Positions 47,191-59,290 of a stretch of DNA of 64,000 nt are shown piece by piece. Origin of the DNA: Metallyticus violacea (Eukaryota > Arthropoda > Insecta > Mantodea > Metallyticidae); contig CM060842.1 in the NCBI GenBank assembly GCA_030762175.1, positions 65,969,001 through 66,033,000 on the forward strand, written 5' to 3'. Numbering within the stretch: the stretch's first letter is position 1; the number at the start of each line of letters is the position of its first letter. The translations under genes were made by a program, and so were the position numbers. The notes below the pieces were generated by a model. It ran no database searches and was not told where the DNA came from. It worked only from the letters and a program-made list of their open reading frames with translations.

Positions 47191-50100
47191 TTTAATAGTA
47201 GAGTAGGCTTTTTTTTTTTTTCTCCCACTTTTCATACACACTAGCAAAGGTAGTTTTTATTGAACAGATGGCTGAAAGCTTGAAGCTTGATATTGTGTGT
47301 CTCCAGTCATCTGATTTTCTACTAGTGCAGTTATAAAAGAGTATTGCAAAATACTTCCAGGCTATTGGCTCTACTAAGCCCTAGAGGAGAGAACACGTGA
47401 GTTCGTTGTGTGAATACCATGCGATAAGCTGGCACAATCAGCTGCTTGCCTCTCACGGGTCGGTAGACTATAAACGCATGCCCTTGTATTTCCATTCCTA
47501 ACAATAATGTTCAAGAAAGTTTTTATGTTTACTGTGAAAACTTCATGAACAGCAGGCAGCAATAAAGAGCCAAATCAGTATGAATAATTGATTAAACAAT
47601 ACAAGTTACAAAGCGGTTATGGAATATTAAAAATTGCTTGCTTGGAATACAATATATTTGACTTAATTATATTACAGACTTCGAGAATTTTGCATTCGTT
47701 GCAATAATCACAGCTACAATAAAATCATTGGTAAACAATCACAATATAAAAAGCAAAAATATACAAGTATTTTATTATTAAAATGAGATAAACATAAATA
47801 TCAATATTTTAAAAAGAAAGGAAATAAAACAAAAGGAAAATGAAAATTTTCTTTCTTCATTGAAAATGACTGTTGATTTTTAACAGCAGAATTCGAATAT
47901 AGTTGCTTTTAATAACAGGCTCTAAAACATTATTTATAATTAACCTAATTACTTTTATGCTTTATTATAACTATATGTACACCCAGGTTATTAATATTGT
48001 TCACTCCATGTTACTCATTCATTCTGATACTAAATAAAAAGTTTATGAGTTATTAACCATAACACAAGAAACCAACAAGGTTTTTGTACATTACTGCAGT
48101 ACTAATAAAAAGGAAATAATTGTCAGAACTATAACAAACAAATACAAATTTTATTACAGACCACTTGTTTAATTTGACCTTAAAGTGGCTAACTAACTAT
48201 TCATAATTTTAGCTCTTACAAACGCTTCGTGTAGGATGGAAAAGAAAGTGGAAGAGGTTCCGAAGAGTTAATTTCATGTTTACATAAAACATTTGGAAAC
48301 TGGTGCTTTAACTCATAAAAATATAGTCATATGTTCAGGTTAAATGCTAAGTCAGGATATAAACATTCTTTTAGAGTTTGTGAACGTAAAATAGATCTTG
48401 GCACAAAAATAACTAACAAGTTGACCAATGATGGAGTTTGGTATTACAGAAATATATAGTATAAAAATAGTTTAATTACGTCCAGCAGGTGAGAGAGTGT
48501 AAATGCAAATCCTCAACAAGTGAGATACTTGGCATCTCTGCAACTTTTAACCAGATATATAATGTTCTTTCTTTGCATTTGAGACTGATGAACAAGGCCA
48601 ATGTTTCGGTGACCATTTTTCAAAGTTTTTGTGAAAAAATAATAAAATGATGACTTAAAACTAATAGTGATTTGGTGATAATTTTTCCCACGTTGTGATG
48701 TCATACACTACTATGGCATCTTAATTAGCAATAATAATCTTATGTACAACGTTAAATTCATAACACACATCTTCAAATAAACCACCTTTTGCTTTGAAAG
48801 CATCTATTACATCAATTATGTGGCACTCACACTTTTATCTATCATTGAATACATTCATAAATAAACTGCATAACTGTACATGGCATAGAAGTAAATCACA
48901 TTATTCAGTAAAGCTCACAAACTCAGGCAGTTTCTGAACATTGCTTTTGAGTCTTATCAAAGTTGTTCACTCCTTCACTTGGAAAGCAATTTCGTTTGTT
49001 TAAACATGTAATCTAAGGCTATAAATATATCAATGTTTAATTCATATTTCAACATCAGAACTTCTATTTTATTAAGCCTTAAAGTAGCACACATTTTTAA
49101 AGAATTCTGAGCTGGAGTTATATTCTTAAGAATCAACTTCATCATTTAATTTATTGACTTTATTATCCAATTGACAATACTGCTCACTTATATTTTTCCA
49201 GAATTCAGTTTATGATATCACTAGATGTGCTACAGGTTTGTCATGTATCAAATTCTGACATAAAGTTTGTAATCAGGAAGCAATTAAAAAAAAACGGATT
49301 TTTCAGAACTCTACATTTATCTGGATTACAAATATTTTTCTCAACTAAATGTTTATCCTGAGTTAACAGCGGTTTGCATTGTTAAAAAGCCTATAAATAC
49401 TTCAAATTATCACATATAGATACTAAATTGAGCCAACTAGATCACCTTGTTATGACCGAAATAGCATAAATTTGAACGCGATAGCAGGATAATCTTCTAC
49501 AAGGAATGTTTTATAATATGATTTTATTTTTCTTACACTTCTAAAACATTGTAGAACAGAAATAAAACATAAATTAAGATCTTAAACTTTTTTCTCCCGT
49601 TTTTCTACTAACACATTGAATTTATTGTAGCTATCAACTTCAAACTATCTTAAACAAACGAAAAATGTTTTTAAAACCCATCATCAATGGTTCTGAAGGC
49701 CAGTGAAGAAAATAAATGAATAACAGTCTAGAATTTCAGACTGCCATACCTTTCTAATAATATTTTTCGTTCTTATACCAGAAATAAGCATTTCGCAGAT
49801 ATAGTCAATTTTCGCGAAAATTCGTGAAATGTTTACTCTTATTAATGACAAATGTTTATGATAAAATAGGTATCGACTTCCTGGGTCAAGTCTTAAATTA
49901 TATTTAGTGTTTATTGCAAAAAATCTGGCCTCCTGATGAATAATTCATTTTTACAAGGACGGGCTGCTAGCCCTGTCACTTAACTTCTGCACCGGCAGGA
50001 TTGGAAATTTAGTTGCTCACCTTTAACCACGTTACTCACTAAACAGACAGCCTGGAACGACTATTTCCTGTGATGCACAACTCTCCCATCCCAGGCAGAA

Positions 50101-50900
50101 GAAATATAGGAGGATCTAGAAATTTATGACACTGAGACCGTAACAGGCCGAAAGTTTCAATATTCGTTAGAAGGAAAAAATGAGAATCGCTCCCACAAAC
50201 TCAGTAATTCTTATAGTCCTCTACATCTATCAATATGTATATTTGGACAAAGTTTATTTATCGTCCAGAATTACCCCGGCAGAATAGCTGGCAACTACTA
50301 AAAGTTCCGAGCAAAGTGCACTATTGACAAGCCTGAGTATGACATGCACGTCTAATCGAATTTTGAGCATGCAAAATCCTCAAAATTGTAGAACACTCGC
50401 AGTTTCGGTCAGATCCTCATACTAATAACTAAAAACATTACCCACCACCATCGGCCATCAACTAAAGAATCCTAGACCAAACATTAATTCGTACGCTCAG
50501 CGTTCCTGAGTTTCGACATTTCTCCCCCGGCGTTGGGATTTCTAAAAGTTAAAATCATTTAGGTGTATTTTTGGAAAATGATTCCAAAATACAGATTGTT
50601 TGCTATATTTTTGGTCTTTTTGACTTCGCTTGCATTAAATTTATTTAATAAGCCTTCTTTCCTATATTTACAACTATACAAAGAAATAAATCGTGTAACT
50701 ATGCCAAATTTACTGGAATATAAATTCAAAATACAACTACAGGTCGATAGGTGAGAAACCAACAAGGGACAGTAACTCTTGCTTTAAATTTCAGATAGCA
50801 AAATAGTATTGGTTACAGTGCGTGAACTGAACTATGAAAGTTTACCAGCAAACTGGTGAATATTAGTTTATATAATGTCTATCATCATTCTTCAACAATG
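47191..50900. other. long AT-rich gene desert
   Basis: This 3.7-kb span shows no recognisable gene, repeat or RNA on either strand. The T run at about 47211-47221 is simple sequence. Confidence 0.5.
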
Positions 50901-50908
50901 TTTAGACA

Positions 50909-50976
50909 TTGTGGTCCAACGGTTTTTCAGTCAAGCCCAGTTTTTCTGCAATAAATGTATCGAGGGCCACCCTTAA

Positions 50977-51050
<74 letters not shown>

Positions 51051-51534
51051 CATACATATATATGTATATTTGTTGAAAGTACTTGAACTCACAATTAATG
51101 CACAACAATTCACCTGTAACACGTTTATGTTCACTCACACTCTGTTGACTCGCAACTGACGCGTTCTAAAGAACTGAAAACACAAGAAGAGAAGTTTGAA
51201 ATTAGTTATAAAACCCAGGGGTCGTTATAAATTACTAAGATTTCTCAATCTGCAGACATTCATCCTGATGCTGAAGTGACCTTGCACTGGGGTTGATTTG
51301 CAGTTTGTAAAATGTAAAGCTCTGCAATTTTCATAGAATTGGAAACAAAGCAGTCAGAAGGGATGAAAATGAAGGAATATGATTCTAGTCCATCCATTTT
51401 ATTTCTCACTTATGCTTCAACTTAGCACGCAGATACTAGATTTAATTATGAACTACTTTTTAAGGAACGTAACAAATTACTCATTTTGAGGGCCAGAGAA
51501 AAGAGCCCCGAGGGCCCCTGTTGGACCACACTAA
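50909..51534. mobile_element. hAT-like non-autonomous element, copy 2, with 8-bp target duplication
   Basis: The ends are TTGTGGTCCAACGG on the left and, in inverted orientation, GTTGGACCACACTAA on the right. The directly repeated flanks TTTAGACA (50901-50908) and TTTAGACC (51535-51542) match at seven of eight positions. An 8-bp duplication with GGTCC-containing short terminal repeats is the signature of hAT transposons. The 626-bp interior matches copy 1 at 44500-45228 and has no transposase. An (ATT)n run has expanded inside it. Confidence 0.75.
50980..51047. repeat. (ATT)n microsatellite inside hAT-like copy 2
   Basis: About 22 units. Copy 1 has only a short T-rich tract at the same place, so the expansion happened after the copies separated. 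Confidence 0.95.
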
Positions 51535-51542
51535 TTTAGACC

Positions 51543-52382
51543 AATCTGTTCTAGCTCCGATCCTGCTGAAATCTAACAGGTCTCCACGTCTTTGCCGTTC
51601 TATGGGAGCATAATTCAGTGCTCTGTAAGGTATTTTGTTTTAATCCATCCTATAAACGTGGTAATACCAGTTTCTCCGGTAAGTTTCAGTTTTATCTCGA
51701 CGAGTTTAAACATTCTTGCCCAATATTTTCATTTATTTGTCTATCCATTAAAATATAAGCCTCCATGGACCTCAATCCACCTCTGCTACCTGCAATTTCT
51801 AAATAAATATTTATTTAAATTCAACATTCCGATCCATACCGGAATATCTAAAAATTTTTAAATTTAAAAAAATATTCTTTGTCTATGTGCTCTAACAATA
51901 TCAAAAAGAGGATGAAATGAGAAATTAACTTCAAAAAGAAAAATAAAAAAGGACTTCGAAAGCATATGTTTATGAATGTGCGGTTAAAGATCCCCAAATT
52001 CAGAATTCGGTTATCTAAATAAAAAACAAGGTGGCTATCCTGCTTGTAAAGGAAAAATTGGAAAACATTTAGTACCATTACACCGTAAAAAAATCCTCAA
52101 CAGGTACACACAATCAAATACAGCAATGGGAATTATACTAGTACGCATAAAAGCTAAATTCCTAATCACAAATATCAGTAAATTCATCGACAGAAAAATG
52201 GCACAAAGTTAAGGTCGAAATGTTTCCATAGATGTAAGTTCCAATACCGGAATGAATAAAAATGCATGTATTTTTATTGTTTTAACTTTTAGTATATCCA
52301 TCAGCTGGACTACATAAAATCAAAGGAAGCAACAGCTCGATGTAAATCCAAATTTGTGTTAATGGTTGCATTTCTATCACGT
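51543..52382. other. AT-rich intergenic DNA
   Basis: Nothing recognisable was seen. Confidence 0.5.
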
Positions 52383-52866
52383 ATCACATTTGACTGTTAT
52401 TGCAGCTTCTGAAAGAAAAGATTTCTTAAAATGTTGAATTATTGCTCCATTTTCAGTTTTCCTATTTTCAAAAAGCTCCAAAAGACCTTGATGACCTCTG
52501 AAACAGAAAATGGCAAATCCTTCCAAAACCATACAGATGCTTGACTTAGGCAGATGTGTTTCCAGAGTTCTTAGACAATAAACTGTATTGTTTGGTTTGT
52601 TTACGGAAGCTAAACTGGAGGATGTTAAGTTCCTTTATTTACACACTTTTTCTGAGCTTTCCAACCCATTTATTAAGTCATGCTTGCAATTTTTATATTC
52701 TGCATTGTATTTATTCACCCAATATGTGATTCTGTATTCAGACAAACTTCTTATTCCTTCAATTGCAGTAAAATCAAAGAGAGGTCTGATAATGAGTTCA
52801 GGGTTTTTTAAACCTGAAATTTTAAAAGGGAATGCCCTTTTTACTTGTAATCTTAAACGTTTTCAC
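52383..52866 (-). pseudogene. unrecognised exon-like reading frame
   Basis: One minus-strand frame is open for about 160 codons apart from a single TAA near 52637. It has no start codon for most of its length, so it stands out only when read through. The composition is protein-like: KRAFPFKISGLKNPELIIRP, then EYRITYWVNKYNAEYKNC and, after the stop, MVLEGFAIFCFRGHQGLLEL and NRKTENGAIIQHFKK. A splice-acceptor-like TTTTAAAATTTCAG|G occurs inside it at about 52818. I do not recognise the family. It could be a decayed exon, a processed pseudogene or a transposon protein. The complementary plus-strand frame (52588-52875) is hydrophobic and looks like its shadow. The SINE at 52901 begins just beside it. 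Confidence 0.35.
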
Positions 52867-52900
52867 AAACCTTAGGAAATCAAGTCAAAATTATGTATAT

Positions 52901-53181
52901 TTTTTTTTTTTTTTTGAATGGTGTTTAACGCCCGTTTTTACTACTGAGGCACCACAGGCGGTGAACACTGGTGATACATGAGATGAAACGATATATTGGG
53001 AAAGGATTTTTTTTTTTAAGGAAGGAAGCGTTCCAGGCCTAAGTTTAGGGTACCTCCCCGGTATTTGCCAGTTATGAGGACTGAGAAAAACCTTAGTCAG
53101 AGAAAACGGTCCTGGCGGGATTCGAACCCCAGACCTCCCGCTCACGAGTCCGTGCCTTAACGCTCGGCCACCCGTGGCGGC
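52901..53181 (-). mobile_element. tRNA-headed SINE, family 2, copy a (Ser/Leu-type head)
   Basis: On the minus strand the head reads CGGGTGGCCGAGCGTTAAGG (A box TGGCCGAGCGTT, as in class II Ser or Leu tRNAs) and GGGGTTCGAATCCCGCCAGG with a perfect B box. The body contains CTGACTAAGGTTTTTCTCAG, a CCCTAAACTTAGGCC block and the end GGGCGTTAAACACCATTC, closing in a 15-base poly-A (the T run at 52901-52915). Downstream of the head the family shares nothing with family 1. The 108-residue frame on this strand is only its translation. Only ATGTA is shared at the two flanks, so no firm target duplication is claimed. Confidence 0.85.
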
Positions 53182-54589
53182 ATGTAAAAGCTGCAGAACA
53201 CTTAAATAACTAGACAAATCTAGCTAAACTATGTCACATGATGTTGGTGCATTCAGACTCCGGTCTGGAATCATCCTTATACAAGCTTTTATTGAAACTT
53301 CCAACATTGCCGCCTTGTTGAAAGTTAAAACCTAAAATAGAGCCAAAAATGGTTTAAAATGAATAGGATCTCATTTATGGTTACTTTTAGCCAAAAAGTA
53401 ATTCAATGTCTTAAATATGTCTATTGGTAATTCTGAAAGAACAATTAACTGTATCAGAATTTCAGTTTTCCGGCTAGAAAAATATGTGTATGTTTTACAA
53501 TGTTTGGTGAAAATCCATGCTGGCAAAAGTAAAAACAAAGAAATAATAAGGCCGCACTTTGAGCCAATACGAATTAAGTTGAATATGCTTGAAACAATAA
53601 ATTCTGCTATATTAAAAAACCCATGCACAGGATAAGCACAAACACATCCATCCAGTCATATATATATATATGAAGATCGTGATATTCAATATTGCGAGAA
53701 TGTTGTTAAAACAAGTCTTAAGCAATACATATATGTAGTTTGCTTAATATTAGCAAACAGACTGAGTTGTTATTGTTATTTAAATTGATTACATTAAAGG
53801 AGGGATGGTTTAAGAGCTCTAAAGAATTTTTCTTATCGGGGACCTGACAGAACTGTGCGCGCACACCAAAGCGGCTTTACCCTCCTATGGCAACGTATAC
53901 AGCATGCCCCAAAAGTTATAGTGGTATTTTAAATGATTGCTGCATTGTTGGAACGAAACACGATTCATAGAACAGCCCAATGAAAGGAAGTTTACCCATC
54001 TCCAGAGGAATAACTCTAAAATTAATGGTTCATTGTTTTCTTTACATAAATTCAAAATCACTTCGACATTGGACCTCACGTTAAAAGTGTTCCCTTCACT
54101 TCTATGCCAATACTGTTGCCGGCTTTCTTGAAAAGAGATTTCTAGGACGCTGGATTAGTACTGACGGATGGTGGCAATGTGACCCACACTGTTCGGAACG
54201 AACATTTCTGCATTTTTATTTCTGAGAGCATAAACAGTTCGAATTTTCTAAATTTAACAATTGAAACAACATCTGGAAGGTCCTGTAAAACTCATTATTT
54301 AAAACACAAAAGGAAAATATATATGTTAACACTGTAATAAGCCAAAAGAACATTCCCATATATACGAACCACAGATTGATCCATTGGTCAAACTGAAACA
54401 TGTAATATCAATATTGTCATATGATAATGAAAATAAGATATTTCGCTCCTCGTGTAACTCCGATACCTAACAACATCAAAAATTCGTTACCAAAAAATAT
54501 TAAAATACATTCTTTTGCACCAAAAGTTGCTTGGAAAGGATTAAAGTTAGGTAATAGAAATTACATAAATACTTCACTAAAATCAATGA
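53182..54589. other. AT-rich intergenic DNA
   Basis: Frames on both strands at 53371-53635 are open for 70-85 codons without a recognisable domain. Nothing else was seen. Confidence 0.4.
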
Positions 54590-55120
54590 TATTACTAGCG
54601 ATGCCATTGATGAGACAAAGCAATTTCTTGTCTCGCCATTACAAAATGAGGAATGCCGGCATCATGCAATGTTGGACTCAGATTTCCTTTGCAGCTGTGA
54701 TGTTAGTCTCAATCTGAAATGCTATACAGTTCTTCAGTGCTACAGCTACCGAGGAAGCTTCACCGTTTCAATAGGAGTTCTTCCTTGCATTCCCACTTAC
54801 AAGAAAAGTATTCCGGTTCGAGCAAATCAGTACGTACTCCTGAATATGCTGGTGAGCGTCATTTTTCTGCAAAGCTTTACAAATGTTCACTACAGGTCTC
54901 TGCAGAGGTCACAGGCAATGCAGATAAATGCAAGTGAGGACGTTCAATAAACTGCTCAAAGCAAAAAACACATTGTGTAATGTCAGTGTTGAAAACCACT
55001 TCGTGACACATTTCAAGTTGTTCACAGGTTCACCACTTCGTAGCCAGCTGTTTGTCACGCGTAACGCTTGTAACCAACCACAGATAATTGATTATAGACA
55101 AGAGAATGTAATTTCATGAT
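54590..55120 (+). pseudogene. possible decayed C2H2 zinc-finger gene fragment
   Basis: Several plus-strand frames together resemble a run of C2H2 fingers and their linkers. One frame gives ECRHHAMLDSDFLCSCDVSL and LKCYTVLQCYSYRGSF, another gives HRFNRSSSLHSHLQEKYSGS and TPEYAGERHFSAKLYKCS, and a third, from 54928, gives LCNVSVENHFVTHFKLFTGS. The F.RSSSLHSHL helix and the GER(H/P)F linker are typical of such proteins. Spacing of Cys and His is never intact and frames shift repeatedly. It may be a pseudogene of a host zinc-finger protein. Chance similarity in a low-complexity frame cannot be excluded. Confidence 0.3.
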
Positions 55121-55627
55121 AAAGAATCTGTCATGAAAATTTGGCAGCGGGTTTCTGGATAGCAATTTAATAAAATATGACATTTTCTAAGCATAGGTTT
55201 TATATTTCCTGAAGAAATACACAATCAGAGGTTATGCATATTTGACGGGATGATTGTTAAGGAACGGAGTCGGCATGGTATACATAAGGTGCATTGCAAA
55301 ATGCTAAGATCAACTGATGAAACTCGTCATGTAAAGAGAAAATTGGAATAAAATAGTTTAACTTAAGTACATAAAATTATACAATCTTTATCATATGAGT
55401 TATTACAAACAAAGGTATTCCTATCAGAGACTGTCGAATACAAACAGCAGTACGATGCAAAATGATAAGATCACTTGTCATTAATATCCTATAAATTAAC
55501 TATTTTTAGAATAACACGATCCGTCATATACTCTCCAAGATTCTGTAACACAGACAGTCCAAGTTCATTCCATGCAGATATAATAGAGATATTTAATTTC
55601 TATACATTGATATATTTGCTCCCATCG
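55121..55627. other. AT-rich intergenic DNA
   Basis: Nothing recognisable was seen. Confidence 0.5.
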
Positions 55628-56360
55628 CTATAAACTGACCTGCATAAGATTCTCCATTATATTTGGGGGCCATTCCATGACACTAATAATTTTGCAGCCA
55701 AACAATTCCCTCTGGGACCTGGGAGTATAGGTGGGTACATAGTCCTGCTGAAACACCCAATGCAACAGGTAAAAGGCGCTCTTCAAGCAGTCTCTGATAG
55801 CGTATGGCTTTCATATGACCTGCAGGGAAGGTAAAATGTGCTTTACCTCCATACCCGAATTCACTTCAGACCAACGGAGACTTTCCTCCTTGCTGCACAT
55901 TTCCACTTCTTTACTAGTGTTATGCCACTAGTATGCCCACCATCAGGGACCTTCCAAATAAATTTTCTTTTCATCGTTGAATATTCTTCCTTCCTAATGA
56001 TGTGTTTCTTAGTCCAACCAACTCATCTCGTTTTTGATGGGCCGTTAGAAGGGTTGCTACTTGTATTTCAACATATTTGTTTGTCTGACTAACCTGGGCA
56101 ACGTAGATTTGTGGACATCGACAGTTGGATCACGAGTAAATTGTCCCAGCGATGATTCAACAATAACGAGTTTCTGATCACTTGTCCAGGCATAAGTTTT
56201 TGAGATCTCCCAGGCAACTTTTATATTCTATAATTATTTCCTATCTTCAGGAAAGTATTATCATGCATGGTGACCTGTCGAAACTTCTTACTATTTCTCG
56301 AGACGAAAAGCCTTCTTCTTTTTAAACCTTAATGACTTCGTTCGAAGCCTTCCGACCCAT
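55628..56360 (-). pseudogene. Tc3-like transposase remnant
   Basis: Read on the minus strand from an ATG at 56360: MGRKASNEVIKV, then EEGFSSREIVRSFDRSP, the first helix-turn-helix of a Tc-type transposase. In another frame KLVIVESSLGQFTRDPTVDV and STLPRLVRQTNMLKYK follow, the second DNA-binding half. Then IFNDEKKIYLEGP gives the first catalytic block (DEK with its Asp), and FQQDYVPTYTPRSQRELFGC with VMEWPP gives the second Asp region. The end IMENLMQ stands where the usual SPDLNPIENLW is expected, so the SPDL part is lost. The stop is at 55628-55630. The order and spacing identify a Tc3-like protein, but it is about 240 codons long with several stops and frameshifts compared with about 330 for an intact one. 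Terminal repeats were not found. Confidence 0.7.
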
Positions 56361-58221
56361 ACCATCGTGAACTCTTCACAGACACAAGGCTGCTCACTCC
56401 ACAGCTGCAGAAAAGCGTTTGCATATGATGATCATGAAGTATTCAGCCTGTTTTTAATATTTTGCAACAGGACTATTTTCTACCTTACGACCTGTATTTG
56501 TAACTAGTTCTATTATAAATTATTTGTCATACTTAATTTCACATATATTTGAATTAATTTTTTTCTCTATACATGACAAGTTTTATCAGTTTCTTATAAT
56601 TTTGCCACGCATCTAGCGGACAGAAGTATACAGACAAAAGAATTTAATCAGTTCAGTAAGTTAATCCTAAATTATCTCTCAAAGGATTTTAGAGCAAAGT
56701 TTTTATTCGAATCCAAATACTTTTCGCGTTAGTACATTTTCTGTTTATTCTCTTGATGTCTTTAATGATGTCTTCAACCTTGTGCTACATCTATGATAAC
56801 TGGGAGTTATATGTTCACACAAAATAGCAATCGAGTGTTTTGTCATTATATTCAAGTTTTACTGGCGCTAATACACAAATCGAAGCTATAGATGATATTG
56901 GAATTTTAAGCTGAAAGTATTTAATACGTAATAAAGTCATTCTGTTGTGTATTTGGAGCCTGTACTTGAAATTTGCGATTTTAACTGTATGGGTGTTATA
57001 TTCGTGAAATTTTGTCTTAAGTGGTAATTTTCCTTTGAAAAGTCCTAGAAGTCCTTTGATACAGTTAGCGGGTTTCCATGAAGTTTCTGACTGTCAAGCT
57101 CAGAGGACATAGACAATGGCACTCGTAAAATGAAATCGGATATAGACTCGTGGTCGGATTCAAAAAGTTTATTTATGCTATTGTCATGTTGAAGACGGAA
57201 CATTATAATACTAAGAGTTAAAGTATAGTTTGTGAACTGTTGAAGAAATATTCGGGAGTCAGTTAAAATTATGTTCAATTTGTTAATTGTTCAGATATAA
57301 AAGCCCTTAGTCCCGTCACACAAATTAACAACTTTATCGTAACAAAATTGGGTGGATAATATTGCAACTGTAATCTTTTTGGAGAATATGCTATCACATA
57401 TGCAATAAATTAAAATAATTTATACTTCAATCTTTACACTGACATGCTTGCTTTCACTGTATAAATACTATAATAAGTGTTATGCTGATCATTTATACTC
57501 CATGATGTTTTCATTACACTATCTAACTTATAGGGTTTCCTTTGCTTTTATTTTTAAGTGGAAATCATTATTATAGATGGTAAAGGATAGAAAACTGTTT
57601 GTACATTTAGATACAGTTATGCAATTGATGTAATCTGCTAAGGAGAGTCTCACGTTTCAGGTTCTTAAGGAAAGCTTCTTTTCCTTCTAACTCCCTAAAT
57701 CCTCTTGTTAGTTTTGACGATTCCCATAACCCTCTCAAGAACATCTGAAGCGGAACTCGTCCCCTCGACTTTCCTGTGTTTTATTTTCGTCTTTTAGCTA
57801 TGTGGAATTTGTTCCCAGAGATCTAAGCGAAGGAGCACCAAGAAAATTTGTTTAGTGTTAATTCTAGCAAACTAAGCAAAGGCTTTACTTTGGCTCCACA
57901 AAACTAATCAAAGTAAATGTTCTATTAAAGAGATAAGATTTGGGCTCTCTCTGCAACTTCTGATTATGTTCCGCGCAGTCCAGCCCAAACTTCTGCACTG
58001 CTAATATTGTTAACTTAACCACTGTAACAACAATTATTGCGAAAACACGGTCAAATTTTTCGTCGTAAAGTTAACTGCCTATTGATTTCTTATATTATAT
58101 TCTAACAAAGCACTAGCTTACAATTAAGTGCTGCAGATAGTTGTGTTGCAGCCAATAACGTCTATCCAAAAATAGAATTAGAAATATTAAAACCAACATA
58201 GCTAAAGTGACACCCTCACAT
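56361..58221. other. AT-rich intergenic DNA
   Basis: Nothing recognisable was seen. Confidence 0.5.
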
Positions 58222-58425
58222 GAGGGTGCGAACTCATGAGCGGGAGGTCTAGGGTTCGATTTCCACCAGGACCGTCCTCCCTGACTGAGGTTTTTCTAGG
58301 TTTTCCTCATTTCTAATAAATGACAAACGCTGGGGTACCCCAAACTTAGGCCTCATTTCATTATCGTTTTATCGTGTCACCTGTGAGTAGTTAAATCGGG
58401 CGTTAAACACCATTCAAACAAAAAT
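58222..58425 (+). mobile_element. tRNA-headed SINE, family 2, copy b (5'-truncated)
   Basis: The copy begins inside the head (GCGAACTCATGAGCGGGAGG), so the A box is mostly missing. It continues with AGGGTTCGATTTCCACCAGG (B box region), CTGACTGAGGTTTTTCTAGG, CCCCAAACTTAGGCC and ends with GGGCGTTAAACACCATTCAA and a short A tail. It matches copy a (52901-53181, minus) throughout. Confidence 0.85.
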
Positions 58426-59089
58426 CTAAAGAGACCATAAATAACAAATATTATAGCACAAAAGCAGCTACCGGCATGGCATCGGTATCGAGTAGCTTTG
58501 GTTCGAATACGATCATTACAGTTTAGAGCTCCTGGTTTCGGAACCAGCAGAGACAAAACTAATTAGTAACTCTTAATGACCAATCCAGAAACAGGCAGAA
58601 GGCCTTGTAATGAATAATTAATTAATTGAAAGAACCAACATGTACCACAGGAGTCATTATACTCCTATTAAATATTATTATAAAGCCTACGTGTTTAATT
58701 ACAAGGCTGTGATTTAAATATGTAGTATAAACCTAATCAAAGCTGCCAAAGAATAAAACAAAGATTGCCTAATAATTTGGATACTGAAATGTTAGTACAA
58801 TTAAAATCAAAAGGAATGAACTCATATATTGAATTAATTGTCACGTGATTTATAACGAAAAACGGGATTTTTCAAGTCAGAAAGTAGTCTCCTTTTTAAC
58901 AGCACCAGCAAGAAAAAGCACCATCTTAATTAGCTCTGACATTACTGTGAATGATATCTAAATAAACGAACCCTGAGCTTCTGAACTTTTTGTACAGCAT
59001 TGAATTCGTAATTTGGATAAACTGTTAAAATGAAGTGGAATTTGAAATGCCTGATAAGTCAAACATAAAAATTGAAGAGAAAATTCCAC
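58426..59089. other. intergenic DNA with a weak tRNA-like patch
   Basis: At 58470-58530 the sequence GGCATGGCATCGGTATCGAG followed by TTTGGTTCGAATACG has A- and B-box resemblance, but it has no body in common with other repeats. Nothing else was seen. Confidence 0.3.
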
Positions 59090-59290
59090 ATTATGGTGGC
59101 GCCATTGTTAAACAGCTCCTCTCACCGTGTCGATCCGGGTTCGACCCATGCAGGATTTGCGGCGAAGCAAGCGGCGTCTGAGCGATTTTCTCCAGGTCTT
59201 CCAATTTCCCCGTTCCATCTTCACCTATTTCCAGCTGACTATGCTACTATCCCTGCCGTCCATGAGAGGAACAGACCATCAAGTGAGTTC
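59090..59290 (+). repeat. possible tRNA-headed repeat, unassigned
   Basis: TCCGGGTTCGACCCATGCAGG at about 59134-59154 is a B-box-like T-arm. The region before it (GGTGGCGCCATTGTTAAACA) could be a mutated A box. A GC-richer body of about 130 bases follows, with CCGTCCATGAGAGGAACAG. No second copy occurs in the window. Confidence 0.35.

Noticed and set aside
50980..51047. Poly-Ile protein on the minus strand (50902-51138)
   Set aside because: It is a translation of the (ATT)n repeat inside the hAT-like element.
53120..53181. Ser/Leu tRNA gene
   Set aside because: It is the head of SINE family 2. No class II variable arm of the right form is present and the body follows directly.
52891..53217. 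108-residue minus-strand frame
   Set aside because: It is the translation of SINE family 2, copy a.
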